From positions 1-64,000 of the forward strand of contig CAJTFN010000013.1 in NCBI GenBank assembly GCA_910575815.1: DNA of 64,000 nt, read 5' to 3'. The translations under genes were made by a program, and so were the position numbers. Shown one piece after another: positions 43,259-51,712 of this stretch. Position 1 is the first letter of the stretch; each line of letters begins with the position of its first letter. Under the pieces are notes generated by a model. It saw only the letters and a list, made by a program, of their open reading frames with translations. It was not told where the DNA came from and made no database searches. The stretch comes from Oscillospiraceae bacterium (GTDB lineage Bacteria > Bacillota > Clostridia > Oscillospirales > Oscillospiraceae).

Positions 43259-44974
43259 ATGAACGGATTGGTACTTCTGATTATCAGCGTCGCTGTGCTG
43301 CTCTGTGGCTATGTGTTCTATGGCCGCTGGCTGTGCAAGCAGTGGGGCGTTGGCGAGCTTGACAAGCCCACCCCGGCCCACGCCCTGGAGGACGGCATCG
43401 ACTACGTCCCCGCCAAGGCTCCCATTCTGATGGGCCACCACTTCTCGTCCATCGCCGGCGCGGGCCCCATCACCGGCCCCATCGGCGCGGCGGGCTTCGG
43501 CTGGCTGGCCTGCACGCTGTGGATTCTCATCGGCGGCATTTTCTTCGGCGGCGTCCATGACTTTGGCGCCCTGTTTGCCTCCGTCCGCCACGACGGCAAA
43601 TCCATCGGCGAAATCATTTCCACCAACATGAGCAAGCGGGCCAAGATGCTGTTCCTGATCTTTGCCTACCTGACCTTGATCCTGGTGGTGGCGGCCTTTG
43701 CCTCCATCGTGGCCGGCACCTTCGGCGCCACCTTCACCGAGAGCGGCGCGGTGGACTACGCCGCCTCCGAGGCAAACGCCCGGGTGGCCATGGTCTCCCT
43801 GCTGTTCATCGCCATCGCCATTGTCTTCGGCTTCCTGGTGTACCGCCGGAACGCTCCCATGAGCGTGGCCAGCGTGGTGGGCGTCATCGCCATCGTGGCC
43901 ATCATCGCCATCGGCATGAACTTCCATCCCATCTATCTGAGCAAGGACGCCTGGATGTGGATCTGCGGCATTTACATCGCCATCGCCTCCGTCACCCCCG
44001 TGTGGATTCTGCTCCAGCCCCGGGACTATCTGAGCTCCTTCCTGCTGTATGCCATGCTGGCCCTGGCCGTGGTGGGCGTGGTTCTGGCCCGTCCGGACAT
44101 GAGCAGCATGCCCGCCATCAACACCTTCGTGGTGACGAACCCCGACACCGGCGCGGGCAACCCCATCTTCCCCGTCCTGTTCACCACCATCGCCTGCGGC
44201 GCAATTTCCGGCTTCCACTCCCTGGTCTCCTCCGGCACCACCTCCAAGCAGCTGGACAAGGAAACCGACGCGAAGCCCATCGCCTACGGCGGCATGCTCC
44301 TGGAGTGCGTTCTGGCCATTCTGACCCTGTGCGCCGTGGCCTATGCCAAGAAGTACGACCTGGTGGGCGCCACCAACATCTTCGGCGGCGGCCTGGCCCA
44401 CATGATCGACGACTCCATCCCCGGCACCTATAACATCCTCTTCACCCTGCTGGTGCTGACCTACTCCGCTTTCTGCCTGACCTCTCTGGACACCGCCACC
44501 CGTCTGGCCCGGTTCATGTTCCAGGAGTTCTGGCTGGACGCCAGCAAGGGCGAGACCCCGGAGAACGTCACCGGCTACAAGAAGATTTTCTCCAACATGT
44601 ACGTATCCACCGGCATCACCGTGGTGCTGGGCGTGCTGCTGGGCCTGAACGGCTATGAGAAGATCTGGGCTCTGTTCGGCTCCGCCAACCAGCTGCTGGC
44701 GGGCCTGGGCCTGCTGGCCGTGGCCACCTGGCTGGGCAACATCGGCAAGAATAACAAGATGTTCCTGATTCCCATGGGCTTCATGATCGTCGTCACCATC
44801 TTCTCTCTGCTGATCAACACCAAGAATCAGATGGCGCTGATTTCCGCCGGCGGCGCGGACTGGGGCCCCTATGTCCAGGCCATCCTGGGCGTGCTGCTGG
44901 TGGTTTTGGCCATCATCCTGGCCATTGAGGGCTGCATGACCATCGCCCATCCCAAGAAAAATCAGAAGGTCTAA
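43259..44974 (+). CDS. cstA: CstA-family carbon starvation protein
   Basis: A 571-residue membrane protein with about 15-16 hydrophobic segments, shorter than E. coli CstA (about 700) but normal for the Gram-positive form. Diagnostic blocks are LMGHHFSSIAGAGPITGPI, GGVHDFGALFASVRHDGKSI, ACGAISGFHSLVSSGTTSKQ and LDTATRLARFMFQEF. The family imports peptides or, as in CstA/BtsT of enterobacteria, pyruvate. ATG 43259 follows AGAGGGAGAG. It is the second gene after a promoter with an 11-7-11 palindrome. Confidence 0.95.
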   Translation: MNGLVLLIISVAVLLCGYVFYGRWLCKQWGVGELDKPTPAHALEDGIDYVPAKAPILMGHHFSSIAGAGPITGPIGAAGFGWLACTLWILIGGIFFGGVHDFGALFASVRHDGKSIGEIISTNMSKRAKMLFLIFAYLTLILVVAAFASIVAGTFGATFTESGAVDYAASEANARVAMVSLLFIAIAIVFGFLVYRRNAPMSVASVVGVIAIVAIIAIGMNFHPIYLSKDAWMWICGIYIAIASVTPVWILLQPRDYLSSFLLYAMLALAVVGVVLARPDMSSMPAINTFVVTNPDTGAGNPIFPVLFTTIACGAISGFHSLVSSGTTSKQLDKETDAKPIAYGGMLLECVLAILTLCAVAYAKKYDLVGATNIFGGGLAHMIDDSIPGTYNILFTLLVLTYSAFCLTSLDTATRLARFMFQEFWLDASKGETPENVTGYKKIFSNMYVSTGITVVLGVLLGLNGYEKIWALFGSANQLLAGLGLLAVATWLGNIGKNNKMFLIPMGFMIVVTIFSLLINTKNQMALISAGGADWGPYVQAILGVLLVVLAIILAIEGCMTIAHPKKNQKV

Positions 44975-45042
44975 ATCTCCCCAAGCAGGCGTTGGCCTTT
45001 CAAAGGATTGGTAACCCCTCGTTTTGGATGAAAAGAAGCGCA

Positions 45043-45103
45043 GGGCCCGGCGGAAATTTTCCGCCGGGCCCCAGTTTGCCGAAAATGTATTTTCGGCAAA
45101 CTG
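45043..45103 (+). terminator. tandem hairpins after cstA
   Basis: Two adjacent perfect stems: GGGCCCGGCGGAAA/TTTCCGCCGGGCCC (45043-45071) and CAGTTTGCCGAAAAT-GT-ATTTTCGGCAAACTG (45072-45103), followed by AGCAAGTTTTT. The first stem lacks a T-run; the second is a plausible terminator in both directions. Confidence 0.7.
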
Positions 45104-45154
45104 AGCAAGTTTTTCCGCCCTTCTCCGAAGCCCGGAAAAACTTCTGATTGAAAA

Positions 45155-45193
45155 CGAGAGAAACCCCTGATGGGTTTCTCTCGTAGCTCTTTT
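45155..45193 (+). terminator. third hairpin after cstA, intrinsic terminator
   Basis: CGAGAGAAACCC-CTGAT-GGGTTTCTCTCG followed by TAGCTCTTTTCC. Confidence 0.7.
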
Positions 45194-45235
45194 CCTTTCC
45201 GACCTCTTTTAGACAGTGCTATATTGACAAGGTAA

Positions 45236-45270
45236 GGCCCGGCAGAAAATACCTGCCAGGCCTCTTTTTT
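45236..45270 (+). terminator. fourth hairpin in the cstA-parB interval, intrinsic terminator
   Basis: GGCC-C-GGCAG paired with CTGCC-A-GGCC, followed by TCTTTTTT. No gene lies between this and the previous terminator (45194-45235); the 44975-45475 interval contains no protein gene I can support. Confidence 0.7.
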
Positions 45271-45475
45271 CGCGTTGGCCTGGTGATAACCAGCGCCCTC
45301 CCATCGCTCTTTCAGGATAAGCAAGATGGAATATATTGTAGTATTCAGGCAGAGATTTCCCCAGTTCCCCAATATATGCCCCCGTCTCCGCCAAGAAAAA
45401 GCCAGCGCGACAAAATCCTCGTTCTTTTTCGCCCCGCCTCCTGTAAAATGGGACAAATCGGAAGGAGGGGGTCCC

Positions 45476-46282
45476 ATGGGGGCAAACGAAGAGAAGCGGG
45501 TGATGCGCCTAGGGGTGGAAACCATCCATCCCAATCCCCGCCAGCCCCGGCGGCTGTTTGACGAGGCGGCGCTCCGGGAGCTGGCGGCCTCCATTCGCCG
45601 CCATGGAATTTTACAGCCCCTGACGGTCCGTCGCCGGACCGGAGGCTGGGAGCTGGTGGCGGGGGAGCGGCGTCTCCGGGCGGCCCGGCTGGCAGGTCTG
45701 GAGACGGTGCCCTGTATTGAGGCGGAAGTGGACGAGCGGGAGTCGGCGCTGCTGGCCCTGGTGGAAAATTTACAGCGGCAGGACCTCCACTATTTTGAGG
45801 AGGCCGCTGCCATTGCGGACTATCTCCGCCGCTCCGGGGCCACGCAGGAAGAGGCGGCAGCCCAGCTGGGGCGGTCGGCTCCGGCAGTGGCCAACAAGCT
45901 GCGGCTTTTGCGGCTGTCCCCGGCCTGTCAGGCGGTGCTGCTGGAGAACGGGCTGACGGAGCGTCACGCCCGGGCGCTGCTGCGTCTGGAGGACGAGGAG
46001 GAGCGTCTCGCCGCGGCGAAGAGGGCAGCGGCACGAAAGCTGAACGTGGCCCAGACGGAACAGTACATCGAGCGCCGTCTGGCGGAGCTCCAGACCACGC
46101 CGCCCACCGGGAGGCGGACCTACATCCTAAAGGACGTGCGGCTGTTTCTAAACAGCGTGGACCGCGGGCTGCGCATTGTCCGGGAGGCGGGGGTGGAGGC
46201 AAAGTGCCTCCGGGAGGACACTGAGGAGGAAATCGTGATGACAATCCGCATCCCCCGAAGGGGAAAAACCCCGTCAACTTGA
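45476..46282 (+). CDS. ParB/Noc-family DNA-binding protein
   Basis: A 268-residue ParB-like protein. The N-terminal CTPase domain has IHPNPRQPRRLFDE and the GERRLRAARLAG box, followed by ALVENLQRQDLHYFEEA. The helix-turn-helix is TQEEAAAQLGRSAPAVANKLRLL. The C-terminal dimer domain is present. Noc and Spo0J/ParB normally sit near the origin with rsmG and parA; here no parA is adjacent, and I found no parS (TGTTTCACGTGAAACA) or Noc site by reading. ATG 45476 follows GGAGGGGG. The in-frame extension upstream has no ribosome site. Confidence 0.88.
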   Translation: MGANEEKRVMRLGVETIHPNPRQPRRLFDEAALRELAASIRRHGILQPLTVRRRTGGWELVAGERRLRAARLAGLETVPCIEAEVDERESALLALVENLQRQDLHYFEEAAAIADYLRRSGATQEEAAAQLGRSAPAVANKLRLLRLSPACQAVLLENGLTERHARALLRLEDEEERLAAAKRAAARKLNVAQTEQYIERRLAELQTTPPTGRRTYILKDVRLFLNSVDRGLRIVREAGVEAKCLREDTEEEIVMTIRIPRRGKTPST

Positions 46283-46373
46283 CGGCCGCCGCCTCTCCCC
46301 GCCCTTTGAAACAGAGAACTTTCTTTTATTCTGCTCTTGTTACTGGATTGTAATCTTTTTTTCATTGGGAATG

Positions 46374-46382
46374 TGCTAGAAT
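46374..46382 (+). promoter_or_regulatory. extended -10 promoter of the VanW-family gene
   Basis: TGCTAGAAT (46374-46382) in the context ATGTGCTAGAATAGCC, matching the rRNA P1 -10 context. The region at -35 is a T-run without a good hexamer. Confidence 0.65.
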
Positions 46383-46454
46383 AGCCTAAGAGAGCAAACG
46401 GCCCTTGTGTGTGGGGCCGCGCTCTGAGATCCTAGCGGCAGCAGGAGGGACTTC

Positions 46455-48263
46455 GTGGCACAGCTGACAAATGAAGTCAAACAAATGAACACCGGCGGGG
46501 CCCGTGTGAGAAAGCGGAACGGCAGCGCGCTGCTGTTGGCCTTGAGCCTTACCGCGCTGATTATGGGTGGTGCCTACTCCGGCCTTTGCGCCTGGGCGGG
46601 CTCCCGGACGGTCTTTTATCCCAACGAAACCATCAGCGGCATTGCCGTGGGCGGGCTCTCCGTGGAGCAAGCCGCCCAGGCTCTCTCCGGGGCGCTTCCC
46701 GGACAGACCATCACCGTCTCTTCCGCCCAGGCGGCGGAGGACGAGGGCTGGATCGCAGACCCCGAGCCGGCGGTCGTCTCCCTGGCGGAGCTGGGGTACA
46801 CGACGGAACGCTGCCCCGGCATCGCGCAGCGCTATTTTGAGGAACAACAGGCGATCCCCTTCTTCAGCCGGGGCGCCCGGGTCCTCTCCCTTCTCACCAA
46901 CTCCGGCCAGGACGGGCTGACCGCCCAGGACCGGGACGAGGACGTCTTCCAGGAAAACGTGGCCCTTCTGGCGGAGAACCTGACCGTGGCTCCTCTCAGC
47001 GGCACCTATGACGTCCGGGAAAACGAGATTCTCCTGACCAGGGAGGCCAATGGCCGCTCCATCGGAGCCAAGGCCCTGGCCGCCGCCCTGGAGGGCGCTC
47101 TGGCCGCCGGGAATCGGGAGGCGGGCATTGAGTTCGTCTCCCAGTCCGCCGAACCCCTGGACATTCGGGAGCTCCACGAAACCCTCTCCGGCGAGATGCA
47201 AAACGCCCGGTACGACGCCGCCACCGGGGAGATCATCCCCGAGGTCCGGGGCGTGTCCTTTGACACGGCCTCCGCCCAGCGGGTCCTCAGCGCCGCCGCT
47301 CCGGGGGAAACCGTCTCCATTCCCGCGGATATCCAAAATCCCGAAATCACCACCGGGGCCCTGAAAGCCGTTCTCTTCCGGGATCTGCTGGGGGAGTGCA
47401 CCACCCACGTGGGCGGCACCGCCGCCCGGATCTCCAACGTGCGTCTGGCTTCCGCCGCCTTTGACGGCACCGTGCTGAACAGCGGCGACGTCTTTTCCTA
47501 CAACGAGACCGTGGGCCAGCGCACCGCGGCCAAGGGCTATAAGCCCGCCCCTGCCTACGTCCAGGGGGAAACCGTGGACGAGATCGGCGGCGGCGTTTGC
47601 CAGCCCTCGTCGACGCTGTATTACGCCTGCCTTCTGGCGAATATGGAGATTACCCAGCGCTATGCCCACCGCTATATCCCCAACTACATTACCCGGGGCA
47701 TGGACGCCACCGTCTCCTGGGGCGGCCCGGATTACAAATTCACCAACAACACCAAGTATCCTCTGAAAATCGTAGCCAAGTACGACAAGGGGAACCTCAC
47801 CATTCAGCTCTGGGGCACGAAGACCGACGACCTGGTGGTGAAAATGACCTATGACACCCTGTCCACCACCCCCTTCGAAGAGGTAGAACAGCTGGACCCC
47901 ACCCTGGCTCCCGGCCAGCGGCAGGTGAAGGTGACGCCTTACACCGGCTTTAAGGTCAAGACCTATCGGAACATCTTCGACGGCAGCGGAAACCTGATCT
48001 CCAGTGAGGTGGAGGACATCAGCGATTACAAGTCCCGGAACCGGCTGGTGCTGGTGGGTCCCCCCAAGGCGGAGGAGGACGTCCCCACCGGCGGAAGCCT
48101 CCCCGGCGTCCCCGGCACGCCGGTGGAGCAGGACCCCTCCGTTCCCGGCGGCTCGGAAAACCCGGACAATGTCCCGGCCTCCGGTCCCGCAGAGGTTCCC
48201 GCGGAGCCTGTGACGCCGGACGAACCGCCCGTCGTGGTGGTCATCCCGCCGTCGGAGGAATGA
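46455..48263 (+). CDS. VanW-family surface protein
   Basis: A 602-residue membrane-anchored protein. A cytoplasmic Arg/Lys-rich start and one membrane segment (about residues 24-48) are followed by an extracellular part with two peptidoglycan-binding-4-like repeats (NETISGIAVGGLSVEQAAQAL, then a related unit about 200-280). The VanW domain runs about 305-450 (NVRLASAAFDGTVLNSGDVFSYN, GGGVCQPSSTLYYA, YIPNYITRGMDATVSWG). A G5-like region follows (KVTPYTGFKVKTYRN), then a Pro/Glu-rich tail. VanW is found in some vancomycin-resistance clusters but is not itself a proven resistance determinant; its function is unknown. The GTG at 46455 follows AGGAGGG. Confidence 0.88.
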   Translation: MAQLTNEVKQMNTGGARVRKRNGSALLLALSLTALIMGGAYSGLCAWAGSRTVFYPNETISGIAVGGLSVEQAAQALSGALPGQTITVSSAQAAEDEGWIADPEPAVVSLAELGYTTERCPGIAQRYFEEQQAIPFFSRGARVLSLLTNSGQDGLTAQDRDEDVFQENVALLAENLTVAPLSGTYDVRENEILLTREANGRSIGAKALAAALEGALAAGNREAGIEFVSQSAEPLDIRELHETLSGEMQNARYDAATGEIIPEVRGVSFDTASAQRVLSAAAPGETVSIPADIQNPEITTGALKAVLFRDLLGECTTHVGGTAARISNVRLASAAFDGTVLNSGDVFSYNETVGQRTAAKGYKPAPAYVQGETVDEIGGGVCQPSSTLYYACLLANMEITQRYAHRYIPNYITRGMDATVSWGGPDYKFTNNTKYPLKIVAKYDKGNLTIQLWGTKTDDLVVKMTYDTLSTTPFEEVEQLDPTLAPGQRQVKVTPYTGFKVKTYRNIFDGSGNLISSEVEDISDYKSRNRLVLVGPPKAEEDVPTGGSLPGVPGTPVEQDPSVPGGSENPDNVPASGPAEVPAEPVTPDEPPVVVVIPPSEE

Positions 48264-48313
48264 CAAACGGGGCCCCATGCCGTTCGTTTTCTTTCCCCGT
48301 CTCCTTGTCAAAC

Positions 48314-48349
48314 AAACCGGCCCGCGCCAATAGGCGCGGGCCGGTTTTT
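48314..48349 (+). terminator. strong intrinsic terminator of the VanW-family gene
   Basis: AAACCGGCCCGCGCC-AATA-GGCGCGGGCCGGTTTTT: a perfect 15-bp stem ending in a T-run. Confidence 0.95.
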
Positions 48350-48420
48350 CCATTCCTGTTACCCGCAAAAATCCGGGCATACTAGAACCTGCTTGAAAGA
48401 CGGCAACGTTTCCAGAGGGG

Positions 48421-49065
48421 GTGGCACGAATCAGACAGCGAAAATGGGCCTTACTCCTGCCCCTGGCGCTGGCGGCGGTTCTGTGGCCCTGCCGCCGGAG
48501 CCTGACGGCGGAGGGCATTGCCGCCTGGACACCGGAGCAATCCTGGCTGGCGGCGGCCGTCCTTCTGGCGCTCTACGCCCTTAAGGGCCTGACGGCGGCC
48601 CTGCCCATCACTGCCCTGGAGGCAGCGGCGGGTCTGCTCTTCCCCCTTCCGGCGGCGCTGGCCGCCAACGCCTGGGGCGTAACCGTGGCCCAGGCGGGGC
48701 CCTATCTCCTGGGAAGGCGGCAGCGGGAGAGTCTCGCCGCCCTGACGGCCCAGTATCCCCGCCTGTCGTCCCTGGAAACGGGACCGGCCAGCGGAAGGCA
48801 GGTCTTTCTGCTCCGTCTGGCCGGCGTGCTGCCCGGGGACCTTCTCAGCCTCTATCTGGGGGCGGCGGGCACGCCCTGGCGGGCCTATTTTGCCGGGGGG
48901 CTTCTGGGAACCTTTCCCCGGATGCTCTCCGCCACCGTGCTGGGCTCGGCCCTGTGGAACCCGGGAGGGCTTCGGTTCTGGTTGTCCTGCGTTTTCGGCT
49001 GGGCCCTCACCGGGGCGGCGGTTCTTCTCCTGGGCCGGGAGTGGGCCACCGGTCCCCGCCGCTGA
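48421..49065 (+). CDS. TVP38/TMEM64-like (DedA-related) membrane protein
   Basis: A 214-residue protein with five or six membrane segments and the family pattern ALPITALEAAAGLLFPLPAA (re-entrant loop), FLLRLAGVLPGDLLSLYLGAAG and GGLLGTFPRML. VTT-domain proteins are thought to move lipids between leaflets. The start is uncertain: GTG at 48421 directly abuts the only ribosome-like sequence (AGAGGGG), and no other in-frame ATG, GTG or TTG lies between the upstream stop at 48394 and the first membrane segment. It converges on the minus-strand dnaD/dnaI pair with 10 nt between stops. Confidence 0.78.
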   Translation: MARIRQRKWALLLPLALAAVLWPCRRSLTAEGIAAWTPEQSWLAAAVLLALYALKGLTAALPITALEAAAGLLFPLPAALAANAWGVTVAQAGPYLLGRRQRESLAALTAQYPRLSSLETGPASGRQVFLLRLAGVLPGDLLSLYLGAAGTPWRAYFAGGLLGTFPRMLSATVLGSALWNPGGLRFWLSCVFGWALTGAAVLLLGREWATGPRR

Positions 49066-49075
49066 CCGGGAAAGC

Positions 49076-50071
49076 CTACCGGCGCTCTTTTTTCAGCTTC
49101 CGGATGTCCTGGCCGAAGAAGGGGAGAATCTGATACTCCCCCTCCATACGGGAGGCGGTCTGGGGCCCATAGCGCCGGCCCAGCTCGTCCAGCTTCAAAT
49201 TCGTGCTGAGAATGGTGGCCCGCCGCTCCAGCAGCCGCCCGTTGACGATGCTGTACAGGGCGCTTTGGACAAAGGCCGTGGTCATCTCCGTGCCCAGGTC
49301 GTCCAGAATCAAAAGGTCGCAGTCCAACACCCGCTCCACGTCGGCCTCCACTTCCTCTCCGGCCTCCCGGCCGAACTTCCGGGCCTCGAAGCGGTCGAAG
49401 ACATGGGCGGCGGTGTCATAAACCACGGACCAGCCGTCCCCGCTGACCTCCCGGGCTATGGCGGCGGAGAGAAAGGTCTTCCCCAGCCCCGGGTCTCCGG
49501 TGAGAAGCAAACTGCCGCTCCCGGGGCCGAAGTTCCCGGCGTAGCGCTTGCAGGTCCGGAAAATCCAGTCCATATTCTCCCGGGGGGAGATGCCCAGATC
49601 CGGGCTGTCCTCCTCGGCGTACCACTCCAGGGAAAAGGTCTCGAAGCTCTGGCTTCCCAGGTCCAGCATCCGGCTCAGCTCCCGCTGCTGCTCCCGGGCA
49701 TAGTAATTCCGGAGGCAGCGGCAGAGCCCCCCGTTCCGGTAGCCCGTGTCGCCACAGAGGGGACAGGCGGGGGTCTCCTCCAGGCAGTCCTCCGGGAGCC
49801 CCAGCTGCTCCAGCAGCAGCCTCCGCTCCTCCTGAAGCCCCAGGTTCTGCTTCCGCAGGGCCTCCACCGCCGGGCGGGGGTCCGTTCCCCGGCGGAGGGC
49901 CCCGGAGATCAGGCGGCTCATGGTGGCCCGAAGCTCCCCGTCGATCTCCCGCAGGCGGGGCTGACGGCGAAAGATGCCCTCCCGCCGTTCCAGGAAGCGC
50001 TGGTTCCGCTGCCGCCGGTCCTCCTCAAAGCGCTGTAACGCCCGGCGCAAAATCTTTCCGTCGTAAGCCAT
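49076..50071 (-). CDS. DnaC/DnaI-like helicase-loader ATPase
   Basis: A 331-residue AAA+ ATPase. The coiled, basic N-terminal part is followed by a zinc ribbon (CPLCGDTGY ... CRCL, about residues 104-122), as in DnaI. AAA+ motifs are Walker A TGDPGLGKTFLS (about residue 195), Walker B LLILDDLGTE, sensor I STNLKLDEL and the terminal arginine region. It loads the replicative helicase during initiation or restart. The start lies 3 nt after the stop of the DnaD-domain gene, so they are coupled; in Firmicutes DnaD and DnaI act in the same loading pathway. Confidence 0.9.
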   Translation of the reverse strand: MAYDGKILRRALQRFEEDRRQRNQRFLERREGIFRRQPRLREIDGELRATMSRLISGALRRGTDPRPAVEALRKQNLGLQEERRLLLEQLGLPEDCLEETPACPLCGDTGYRNGGLCRCLRNYYAREQQRELSRMLDLGSQSFETFSLEWYAEEDSPDLGISPRENMDWIFRTCKRYAGNFGPGSGSLLLTGDPGLGKTFLSAAIAREVSGDGWSVVYDTAAHVFDRFEARKFGREAGEEVEADVERVLDCDLLILDDLGTEMTTAFVQSALYSIVNGRLLERRATILSTNLKLDELGRRYGPQTASRMEGEYQILPFFGQDIRKLKKERR

Positions 50072-50074
50072 GGA

Positions 50075-51001
50075 TCACACCCCCTTCTCCCGCTGTTCGA
50101 TGTACTTCCGCATCCAGGCGTTGCCCTCTCCGCCCCCTCCGGTCGCGGGCCGTGGCTCCGCCGCCGGGCGGACGTCCCGTTTCTCAATTTCCCCGGGGGT
50201 ATGTAGGCCCGCCTCGTGCCAGCGGCGGAGAATCCCGTTGCAATAGGGCCATTTCAGCTCGTGGCACTTCAGCACGGTCTTGTCATAGGCCAGGGCCACC
50301 GTCTCCGGGGGAAAGCCCCACTCCTGCCAGCCAAGGAGGTATTTCTCCTCCGAAGCCGAGGGGGGCCGGTCTCCCAGCTGCAACGCCCGCATGTACTGGG
50401 GAAGGGCCCGCTGGCCCTCGGCGTACTTGCGGAGATACTCCGCGGCGGCGGCCTGGGTATCGATGCCCCGGCGGGCCCAGGCATAGCCTTCCCGCTCGAT
50501 TTGCCGGAGGGTGGGCCGCCGGCCTTCGCCGAAGCGCCGGGCCAGCCGCTCCGCGCAGTGGCACACCAGGAGATAAATCACGTCGGCAGGGAGGCCCACG
50601 TAGTCATAGAGCCCCAGCAGCACCCCCAGGTCCGGGGTGGTCAGCCGCTTTCCCAAGCGGCGCTCCACCTCGGCGGTGAGCCGCCGGAATTCCAGGCTCT
50701 GCTCCAGCTTCTCCGCCACCTCTCCCCGCTGGTAAACCGGGGGCTCGTCGGCGGGCTCGGGCTCCGGCGCCTGGGGCGCCACCAGACCCAGCTCCCGGAG
50801 GACGGCCTCGGCTCCCTCAATGCGTCCCCGGTCCCACCGGAGCTCCCCCGCCAGGGAGCGGGGCGGCGTGTTGCCGTGGTGGCGCAGGAGGGCCAGATAG
50901 AGCAGGGCGGCGTCCCCGTCTCCCCGTTCCAGCAGCCGCCGGACGGCTTGTCCCGAGAGGGTGACGGCTTCCTCTGCCGTGTGCAGCAATACTCCGGGCA
51001 T
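50075..51001 (-). CDS. DnaD-domain primosome protein
   Basis: A 308-residue protein. The N-terminal winged-helix region is ALLYLALLRHHGNTPP ... AEAVLRELGLV. The C-terminal DnaD/DnaB2 domain contains the conserved KYLLGWQEWGFPPETVALAYDKT-type helix (about residues 225-250) and YCNGILRRWHEAGLHTPGEI, matching the YxxxIlxxW signature. ATG 51001 follows AAGGAGG; an ATG nine codons upstream lacks a site. First gene of a two-gene unit with the helicase loader. Confidence 0.9.
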   Translation of the reverse strand: MPGVLLHTAEEAVTLSGQAVRRLLERGDGDAALLYLALLRHHGNTPPRSLAGELRWDRGRIEGAEAVLRELGLVAPQAPEPEPADEPPVYQRGEVAEKLEQSLEFRRLTAEVERRLGKRLTTPDLGVLLGLYDYVGLPADVIYLLVCHCAERLARRFGEGRRPTLRQIEREGYAWARRGIDTQAAAAEYLRKYAEGQRALPQYMRALQLGDRPPSASEEKYLLGWQEWGFPPETVALAYDKTVLKCHELKWPYCNGILRRWHEAGLHTPGEIEKRDVRPAAEPRPATGGGGEGNAWMRKYIEQREKGV

Positions 51002-51240
51002 AAGAGCCCTCCTTTCCGTATAATACAATTGCTATATTACAGTTTGTATTTTCACCGTTTTGTCTGATCAATCGTTATTTTACACGGTTTTCCAGAGAAA
51101 AGCAACCTTGCCATTGCTGGACGGCCATGGTATAATTTTCTGCGGCATAGAACCGGCGGTCCGGAAAGAGGGCGGGAACTCCACGGTTTTCCCGGACGGG
51201 GCGGTTTTTCCGGCGGCCCGCCATTGCAATCGCTCCGCAA

Positions 51241-51664
51241 AGGAGCAAATCAACATAGAGGACGCCCACAGGCGCCTGCTGGCGGACCTGCTGATCCCCT
51301 ATCTGGATACCCAGGATTTTCATAAAACGCCGTCTATTTTTCAAGCCGGGAAAAATGACTTTTTTCAAACAAGGATGGGCGCTTCCGACTGCGTCGCCTG
51401 TGCGGCGGCGTGGAGCTGCTCAAGAGCCCTGCTTATGAAGAGGCCTACCCACGGCTTTTGGAAATGCGATTGGAAATGCGCGAGGTCTATGCAAGAGCGG
51501 TCCATCCCTCCTCAAAAAGCCTCTTCCTCTTTCAAGAAAACTCGGACTACCTTGACGAGCTGCTGTCCCTGCCGCAACACAAGCCCGATCAACGGGAGGA
51601 CCGAATTTCCCGGCGGATAGCAGGAACAGAATTTGAAACCTCTCTTTTGTGGACAGGGCCCTGA
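51241..51664 (+). pseudogene. frameshifted remnant of an unrecognised small gene
   Basis: Two overlapping frames together look like one protein. The upstream frame reads NIEDAHRRLLADLLIPYLDTQ and on to about 51370; the downstream frame, from about 51375, reads RFRLRRLCGGVELLKSP then EEAYPRLLEMRLEMREVYARA and ends at 51664. The switch must lie near the T/A-rich 51358-51375. The start is also damaged: AAAGGAG is followed at the right distance by ATA, not ATG. I recognise no family. The rest of 51002-51712 is intergenic. Confidence 0.4.
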
Positions 51665-51712
51665 CGGCACTGTCACGCGAAAGGCCCCCATCACCAACAA
51701 AAGGAGTCACCC

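Noticed and set aside
43235..44950. A 571-codon open frame antisense to cstA, and similar long antisense frames opposite mutS (15120-17021), the VanW-family gene (46386-48518) and miaB (10427-12619)
   Set aside because: All mirror strong genes on the other strand and translate to His/Gly/Gln-rich low-complexity sequence without homology or start signals.
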